Positions 59,250 through 64,000 of a stretch of 64,000 bases of DNA are shown piece after piece. A program made the position numbers and the translations under genes. Below the pieces are notes generated by a model. That model ran no database searches. It worked only from the letters and a program-made list of their open reading frames with translations, and was not told where the DNA came from. Numbering within the stretch: the first letter of the stretch is position 1; each line of letters starts with the position of its first letter. Source of the DNA: an uncultured Roseburia sp. (GTDB lineage: Bacteria > Bacillota > Clostridia > Lachnospirales > Lachnospiraceae); the NCBI GenBank assembly GCA_934317215.1, contig CAKREH010000001.1, positions 62,001 to 126,000 on the forward strand, written 5' to 3'.

Positions 59250-59920
59250 GAATCTGTATCCCCTTTATAAAGTCCAAGTACAAGATTTACCTCTCCGAGT
59301 CCTACCCCAAGTGCCTTTGCAATCTCAACACTCTGCATTCCCTTTTTACGCATTTCGAGAATCCTGCCTGTATGGTTTTCCTCCTTTTCAGGTTCTTCTT
59401 CCTTTTTTAAGACCGGGACTTCCTGCTCTTTTGTTTCCACTTTTTTTGCTGCAGGCTCCGGCTTTGGCACAGGTGCTGGCTCCACTGCTTTTTTCTTTGC
59501 CATCCCTTCCTGTATGCTCTTGACATTTGATGCAATCTTCTGCAGTTCAGTAGCCAGACCTGTCAGCTCCGCATGCTTGTCATTCAGCATATTATAGAGA
59601 AACATGATCTCATTATGTGTCTTATTCATGTTTTCCATAACCGTATCAGAATATTCGCTGATGGCCATGATCTTCTCATTTGTCTCTTTTTCCAGCGCCC
59701 GCTCAACCTTTTCGGATGAGGCATCGATCTGTGCCTCAATTGACTCTTCTACCTTGCTGCTGGCATCTGCTAAAGCACCATCAATAATCCTGCCCAGTTC
59801 ATCTTTACTTAATTCTGCAATCTTATTTAATTCGGAAGGAGATAAACGTTCCGTGATAAAAAAGCTTCCAACCATAAAAACAACCCCCGTCAGAAGCAAA
59901 AAAAATACTATTCCAGTCAT
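59246..59920 (-). CDS. DUF6115-like membrane protein of the flagellar operon
   Basis: A 224-residue protein with an N-terminal membrane helix (about 3-22), a long coiled coil (about 30-135, including EKIMAISEYSDTVMENMNKTH and NEIMFLYNML), a Pro/Glu/Lys-rich linker and a C-terminal helix-turn-helix-like motif (ILEMRKKGMQSVEIAKALG, then EVNLVLGLYKG). This layout matches the DUF6115 proteins encoded at the end of clostridial flagellar operons. Its function is unknown. Its last four bases overlap the next gene's start. Confidence 0.7.
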   Translation of the reverse strand: MTGIVFFLLLTGVVFMVGSFFITERLSPSELNKIAELSKDELGRIIDGALADASSKVEESIEAQIDASSEKVERALEKETNEKIMAISEYSDTVMENMNKTHNEIMFLYNMLNDKHAELTGLATELQKIASNVKSIQEGMAKKKAVEPAPVPKPEPAAKKVETKEQEVPVLKKEEEPEKEENHTGRILEMRKKGMQSVEIAKALGVGLGEVNLVLGLYKGDTDS

Positions 59921-59940
59921 ATCAACCGTTATGCCTTTCC

Positions 59941-60264
59941 TTATATTTTGACATCAAAGCTGGTCCTACGCTCCTTAATATGAACACTTCCTTCATCCTC
60001 ATCTTGCTGACCATGCTTTTTTTTCTTTTTTCCATTACCGCTATAGCTGTTATTCCCTTTTTCCCTGGCATCGTATCGGAATTCCTGATTGTCCTTCTGT
60101 TCCGGGTCCTGTACTTTGTGTGATAAATCAGATTCCTGTTTTTCCTGCCTTACTTCAATGTTATACTGATCTGCAACCGGTCTGCTATCCTCCGCATGCT
60201 TAATATTGCCAATATCCTGCGTTCGTTGTATCATACCGCTCAAATCAACTGGTCTTATCGACAT
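59941..60264 (-). CDS. Hypothetical hydrophilic protein of the flagellar operon
   Basis: A 107-residue charged protein without membrane segments. It starts SIRPVDLSGMIQRTQDIGNI, then is rich in Gln, Glu and Lys, with a KKKKKH stretch, and ends RRTSFDVKI. I do not recognise a domain; the whole is likely disordered apart from the N-terminus. It lies between fliA and the DUF6115 gene with 20-base gaps, so it is part of the operon. GGAGGTG before the ATG makes it a credible gene. Confidence 0.65.
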   Translation of the reverse strand: MSIRPVDLSGMIQRTQDIGNIKHAEDSRPVADQYNIEVRQEKQESDLSHKVQDPEQKDNQEFRYDAREKGNNSYSGNGKKKKKHGQQDEDEGSVHIKERRTSFDVKI

Positions 60265-60288
60265 AACATATCACCTCCGGACTTACTG

Positions 60289-61053
60289 TCAGTCAATCAG
60301 TATTCCCATATAGTTTCCCATCTTTTTGCGCATTTTTAACAACGCTTTTGTATGTAGCTGTGAAACCCTTGATTCCGAAACTTCCAGTATACTGCTGATT
60401 TCTTTTAACGTCAGATCCTCATAATAATATAACAAAATAACCTTTTTCTCTTTTTCTGTCAAAAGCTCCAGCGATTCCATCAAAACCTTTTTTAGTTCTT
60501 CTTCCTGAACAGACACCTCAGGCTGAATAAAATGCGAATTATTTTTTGCATCCATCACAGGTTCTCCACCCTGTTCTACAAATTCATTCAGTGAGATAAC
60601 ATTTGTAACATTCAACTGTGTCTGCCAGTCATTTAATTCTTCCTCACCGATTCCTAATTCTTGTGCTATTTCTTCGTCCGAGGCATTTCGCCCTGTTTTG
60701 GTTTCAATCTGCTTGACTGCTTCTTCTATTTTCTTGCGTTTTTGCCGCACCGTCCGTGGAATCCAGTCCATTTTTCTTATCTGGTCTAATATAGATCCAC
60801 GTATTCTTAAGCTTGCATAAGTTTCGAACTTTACATCCTTTCCGCGATCAAATTTATCTATCGCGTCTATCAGTCCAAATATACCATAGCTAACCAGATC
60901 TTCATACTCCACGTTATATCCGAGATACATGCTAAGCCGCCCTGCCACAACCCGTACAAGCGGAGCATACTCGATAATAATTTTCTCCCGCAGCTCTGCC
61001 GAAGGATGTTTCTGATACTCTTCCCAGAGCTTTTCTTTTTCTACCGTTTTCAT
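60289..61053 (-). CDS. fliA: Flagellar RNA polymerase sigma factor (sigma-28, FliA/WhiG)
   Basis: A 254-residue sigma factor for late flagellar and chemotaxis genes. Region 2 (YAPLVRVVAGRLSMYLGYNV, EDLVSYGIFGLIDAIDKFD) and region 4 (LTEKEKKVILLYYYEDLTLK, SSILEVSESRVSQLHTKAL) are clear, and the DWIPRTVRQKRKKIEEA of the FliA/WhiG subtype is in region 3. It is encoded inside the che operon it would help express downstream targets of. Confidence 0.95.
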   Translation of the reverse strand: MKTVEKEKLWEEYQKHPSAELREKIIIEYAPLVRVVAGRLSMYLGYNVEYEDLVSYGIFGLIDAIDKFDRGKDVKFETYASLRIRGSILDQIRKMDWIPRTVRQKRKKIEEAVKQIETKTGRNASDEEIAQELGIGEEELNDWQTQLNVTNVISLNEFVEQGGEPVMDAKNNSHFIQPEVSVQEEELKKVLMESLELLTEKEKKVILLYYYEDLTLKEISSILEVSESRVSQLHTKALLKMRKKMGNYMGILID

Positions 61054-61073
61054 ATGAAGCCCCCACGTTTCAG

Positions 61074-61349
61074 TTATTTCTCATCCTGCTCATCACTCTC
61101 CTGCTCTGGCTCTTCTTTCTCTTCTGCCTCTGCCGGAGTTTCTTCACCATCCGTGGTCTCTTCTTCCGTATCCTTAAAATTTATATCAATCAACAGTTTT
61201 ACAATTCCGCCAATGATATAAAACACAATCAGGACAACCAACAGCATTTTTACAAATCTGCCGGTTTCCATATGTCCCGCCATTCCTGCAATACAGGCCA
61301 CAAGTCCTGCCACAAGCATAACGATCGCTGGTATCGGCTTTGTTTTCAT
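61074..61349 (-). CDS. Small two-TM protein with acidic tail, flagellar operon
   Basis: A 91-residue protein: two membrane helices (about 8-25 and 33-54) and a C-terminal tail of about 30 residues almost wholly Glu, Asp, Thr and Ala. I do not recognise a family. It lies between cheD and fliA with gaps of about 20 bases, consistent with the operon. Both termini are likely cytoplasmic or both outside; the charged tail is probably cytoplasmic. Confidence 0.7.
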   Translation of the reverse strand: MKTKPIPAIVMLVAGLVACIAGMAGHMETGRFVKMLLVVLIVFYIIGGIVKLLIDINFKDTEEETTDGEETPAEAEEKEEPEQESDEQDEK

Positions 61350-61369
61350 AATGCATCCATGCCTTTCTA

Positions 61370-61855
61370 TCAGATAATCTTTAACGGTTTTCCTACCGAC
61401 TTGATATAAAACTCCCCTGTATCACAATGAAGTTCAACAGTACGACCATAATTAAGTCCTGTATCTTCTGCAACAAGCCTGATTCCAAGCTGCTTTAATT
61501 TTACTTTTGCTGCCTCTGCATTTCTCGCACCGATATTACCAACATCCGACAATCCACTTACTTCAAACATTCTTGCACCACCAGCAATCTTAGCGATCAA
61601 TCTGCCTTTATTTGCTCCTGCTGCAATTACCCGACGTAATAATTCATCAATCCCCGTATCTGCAAACTTTGCAATATTGCTGTTATTTCTGACCTTTGTA
61701 CTATCCGGGAGCATATAATGAACCATTCCCCCAACTTTTGATACCGGATCATAAAATACCAGCCCAATGCACGAACCCAATCCCAAAGTTGTAATAACAT
61801 CAGGGGCTTTACATACATTCAGATCTGCCATGCCCACTTTTATTACTTCGCTCAT
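61370..61855 (-). CDS. cheD: Chemoreceptor glutamine deamidase CheD
   Basis: A 161-residue enzyme that deamidates Gln in chemoreceptors and binds CheC. The catalytic Cys is in TLGLGSCIGLVFYD near residue 28 and the His in GGMVHYMLPDS near 46; the rest (IAKIAGGARMF, NIGARNAEAAK) matches the family. It follows cheC by 12 bases, the usual pair. Confidence 0.95.
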   Translation of the reverse strand: MSEVIKVGMADLNVCKAPDVITTLGLGSCIGLVFYDPVSKVGGMVHYMLPDSTKVRNNSNIAKFADTGIDELLRRVIAAGANKGRLIAKIAGGARMFEVSGLSDVGNIGARNAEAAKVKLKQLGIRLVAEDTGLNYGRTVELHCDTGEFYIKSVGKPLKII

Positions 61856-61867
61856 ATATCCTTCTCC

Positions 61868-62488
61868 TTACAGTGAGATTCCAAGTGACGTTAATATCTT
61901 TTCATAAGATCCCTGCTCCGGCATCAATATAAAATATCCGTTGATTGCCACGTCCGCGCAGATCTCGGTCTGAATCAGCAGAGCATTATCGCCAAACTGT
62001 CCAAATTCGATAGCCGGCACACTAAGGATAGAAGCCGCCATATCTACCGCAATATATGGAACAGATGGAGAAATCACAAGATTGGTCATAGAAGAAAGAG
62101 CCGACAAATAAGAACCTGCAATGATGTTTCCTATTTCTTTTAATGCGGATAATTCCATTTCGTCAAACGGTTTGTCCGCCGATGCTTCTTCCATCATCAA
62201 CTTGTTAACAAGATACCGTGCCGATGGAATATCTACCAGAAACATCATACTACCTTCGATGTCATTCATTACCTCTAAGAAAATGCCGACAATCGTTTCG
62301 TCCTCTGCCCCGACAGCTGTTCCCAGTTTTGAAACTTCCATCAGTTTTACGTTTGGAACGTTCATATCAATTTTCATGCCAAGCATATTGGCAATTGCCG
62401 TAGTCGCATTTCCTGCACCGATATTACCAATCTCTTTTAAGACATCAAGATACATATTATTTACGTCTTCCAACGTTAAATTTTCCAT
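61868..62488 (-). CDS. cheC: CheY-P phosphatase CheC
   Basis: A 206-residue protein with the two active-site repeats of CheC: VLKEIGNIGAGNATTAIANM near residue 14 and ALKEIGNIIAGSYLSALSSM near 112, each supplying the Glu and Asn used in CheY-P hydrolysis. Length fits CheC rather than the longer FliY. It sits between cheW and cheD. Confidence 0.94.
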   Translation of the reverse strand: MENLTLEDVNNMYLDVLKEIGNIGAGNATTAIANMLGMKIDMNVPNVKLMEVSKLGTAVGAEDETIVGIFLEVMNDIEGSMMFLVDIPSARYLVNKLMMEEASADKPFDEMELSALKEIGNIIAGSYLSALSSMTNLVISPSVPYIAVDMAASILSVPAIEFGQFGDNALLIQTEICADVAINGYFILMPEQGSYEKILTSLGISL

Positions 62489-62532
62489 GAATTGCTGTTT
62501 CTCCTCTCATATTGCACATCATGTAAAGAACT

Positions 62533-62563
62533 GGTGGGACTTTATATTACATAAAATCCCACC
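62533..62563 (-). other. Hairpin between cheW and cheC
   Basis: GGTGGGA (62533-62539) pairs with TCCCACC (62557-62563), with TTTAT/ATAAA inside. A T-run follows only on the plus strand. Within the minus-strand operon it may set segment stability or be a processing site. Confidence 0.45.
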
Positions 62564-62569
62564 CATTTT

Positions 62570-63016
62570 TTAATTATTTTCTTCTACCAGTGCATTGATC
62601 TCAAGCAAAGAAATCAATTGATCTCCGTGCTTGCCGATTCCATTGATAAATCTTCCCTTGTTAGAAACTTTATCAATCTCGTCATCACTTAAATTTACAA
62701 CCTCTCTTACCTCATCAACAATGACCCCAAGAGAAGCATTTTCCTCTAACTTCAGAATGATGATTCTGCTTGCATTTGTCAGCACATCATCTTCCAGTCC
62801 CATTTTTTTACGCACACTCATAACCGGAACAACCTCACCGCGAAGATTGATCACACCCTTAAAGTACGTCTGTACTTTTGGAACTCTTGTAATTTTCTGC
62901 ATGCGGACAATGTTATCAATATAGCTGATATCAATTCCATACTGCTCACTGCCCACCATGACAACGATATATTGTTTGGATTCTTTTTCCGTTGTTTCAA
63001 GATTATTATTTTCCAT
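62570..63016 (-). CDS. cheW: Chemotaxis coupling protein CheW
   Basis: A 148-residue CheW domain: SEQYGIDISYIDNIVRMQKI, VPKVQTYFKGVINLRGEVVP (with the conserved NLRG) and VIVDEVREVVNLSDDEI. It links receptors to CheA. The gene lies between cheA and cheC in the main operon. Confidence 0.94.
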   Translation of the reverse strand: MENNNLETTEKESKQYIVVMVGSEQYGIDISYIDNIVRMQKITRVPKVQTYFKGVINLRGEVVPVMSVRKKMGLEDDVLTNASRIIILKLEENASLGVIVDEVREVVNLSDDEIDKVSNKGRFINGIGKHGDQLISLLEINALVEENN

Positions 63017-63031
63017 GCTAAGTACCCTCCA

Positions 63032-64000
63032 TTACATTAACGTATTCACATCTAAGATCAATGCAACTTCGCCATCTCCAAGAATCGTTGCACCGCTGAT
63101 CAGTTTGTTATTGTCAATGTATTTTCCAAGCGACTTGATTACGATCTCCTGCTGTCCGATCAGATTATCAACCACAAGACCTGCCATACTGTCACCTTTT
63201 GTTACAATAACAACGGTCAGGCTCTCCGGCTCTTCCCTTGGCTCAAGATCAAGCACATTGTCAAGTCTTACTAACGGAATAACCTTGCCACGCAGATGGA
63301 TTACTTCCTGCGCTTCCACATATTTGATATCCTTAACCGGAATATCTTCAATGTTGGAGATGGAACCAAGTGCAATCGCGTATTTTTCATCTCTTACTTC
63401 TACCATCAGGGCCTGGATAATTGCAAGTGTCAGTGGCAGACGTACCGTAAAGGTAGTTCCTTCGCCCATTGCTGTCTTAACTTCAACATCTCCGCCTAAT
63501 GCCTCAATGTTAGACTTAACTACATCAAGCCCAACACCTCGTCCGGAAATATCGGTAATCTTCTTTGACATGGAGAAACTTGGCAGGAACAGAATGTTGA
63601 TGATGTCTTTCTGACTCATGCTCTCAGCCTGTTCTTCTGTGATAATCCCTCTCTCAATCGCTTTATCACGTACTGCAGCCACATCAATACCGGCACCATC
63701 ATCTCCTACCTGGATGATTACGTTATTACCTTCCTGGAATGCATTTAAGAAAATGCTTCCCACTTCCGGTTTACCGAGGGCAACACGTGTCTCGTTATCC
63801 TCAAGACCATGGTCTGCGGAGTTACGCAGTAAATGCTGCAGCGGATCTCCGATCTGGTCAACAACGGTACGGTCAAGTTCTGTATCTTCACCAGTCATGT
63901 AAAGTTCCATCTTCTTATTGAGCTTTCTCGAAAGATCACGGATCATACGAGGGAATTTATTTACAACGCTCTCGATTGGAACCATTCGAACTTTCATAAC
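63032..64000 (-). CDS. cheA: Chemotaxis histidine kinase CheA, C-terminal part (cut by window edge)
   Basis: The frame is open at the right edge and gives 322 residues up to the stop. It begins inside the dimerisation/ATPase region (VRMVPIESVVNKFPRMIRDL), then shows the N box (HLLRNSADHGLED), G1 (VGDDGAGID), G2 (GRGVGLDVVKSNIEALGG) and GEGTTFTVRLPLTLAI, followed by the CheW-like P5 domain to the end. The phosphoacceptor P1 and P2 domains lie outside the window. An internal Met near the edge is not a start. Downstream cheW follows by 15 bases. Confidence 0.95.
   Translation of the reverse strand, partial: VMKVRMVPIESVVNKFPRMIRDLSRKLNKKMELYMTGEDTELDRTVVDQIGDPLQHLLRNSADHGLEDNETRVALGKPEVGSIFLNAFQEGNNVIIQVGDDGAGIDVAAVRDKAIERGIITEEQAESMSQKDIINILFLPSFSMSKKITDISGRGVGLDVVKSNIEALGGDVEVKTAMGEGTTFTVRLPLTLAIIQALMVEVRDEKYAIALGSISNIEDIPVKDIKYVEAQEVIHLRGKVIPLVRLDNVLDLEPREEPESLTVVIVTKGDSMAGLVVDNLIGQQEIVIKSLGKYIDNNKLISGATILGDGEVALILDVNTLM

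Overview
The window is a stretch of chromosome from a motile, low-to-mid GC Firmicute. Gene content and order (pnp-rpsO; rimP-nusA-rnpM-ylxQ-infB-rbfA-nrnA-truB-ribF; infC-rpmI-rplT; rpsB-tsf; bactofilin gene-pyrH-frr-uppS-cdsA-dxr-rseP-ispG-polC; a fla/che operon with fliA, cheC and cheD) and strong AGGAGG ribosome sites point to Lachnospiraceae, most like Roseburia or a relative. That placement is from gene content only. Nearly all genes lie on the minus strand; the plus-strand exceptions are the DUF1538/P-II pair, an AraC regulator, a PHP phosphoesterase and a DUF5050 protein.

Layout. 1-1443: start of a cardiolipin synthase (cut by the window edge) and a small intracellular-type subtilase. 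1641-3862: a DUF1538 membrane protein followed at once by a double-domain P-II-like regulator. 4080-8061: pnp, a hairpin cluster, rpsO, and a secreted SH3/NlpC-P60 hydrolase. 8169-16874: the translation and RNA-maturation operon rimP to ribF. 17041-17500: remnant of a GNAT gene with a small overlapping partner. 17616-20783: a three-gene operon for a membrane protein, an HscC-like Hsp70 and a tail-anchored J-protein. 21053-21338: three tandem tRNA-Glu(CUC) genes. 21456-25732: nitronate monooxygenase-like flavoprotein, galE, AraC regulator, PHP protein. 25825-27169: rplT-rpmI-infC with an attenuated leader and an ATT start for infC. 27275-30527: a chemoreceptor and cheW, then a PHP phosphoesterase. 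30560-37597: HAD phosphatase, ppk, ppx, DUF815 ATPase, pheA. 37789-38820: DUF5050 protein. 38896-50705: polC back to a bactofilin gene, covering isoprenoid, phospholipid, ribosome recycling and UMP kinase functions. 50730-56232: a polysaccharide-deacetylase-like protein with lost metal ligands, DUF368, a Na/Pi cotransporter and a GH13 alpha-glucosidase. 56639-58401: tsf and rpsB. 58638-64000: downstream end of the fla/che operon, running in from the right edge with cheA.

How the genes fit together. The largest theme is translation and RNA turnover. A second theme is the envelope: dxr, ispG and uppS make undecaprenyl pyrophosphate, DUF368 proteins recycle undecaprenyl phosphate, CdsA and Cls make phospholipid, and RseP, the NlpC/P60 enzyme, the bactofilin and the deacetylase-like protein act at the envelope. 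A third is motility: two CheW proteins, an MCP, CheA, CheC, CheD and sigma-28.

I found no CRISPR array, phage, transposase or integrase. The most interesting items are the duplicated DUF1538/P-II pair, the Hsp70/J/membrane-protein triad with an HPE J-domain, the tRNA-Glu array in which two copies carry a C4-A69 acceptor mismatch, the infC leader with visible terminator/antiterminator alternatives, a polysaccharide-deacetylase pseudoenzyme next to a bactofilin, and several intergenic runs of short perfect palindromes.
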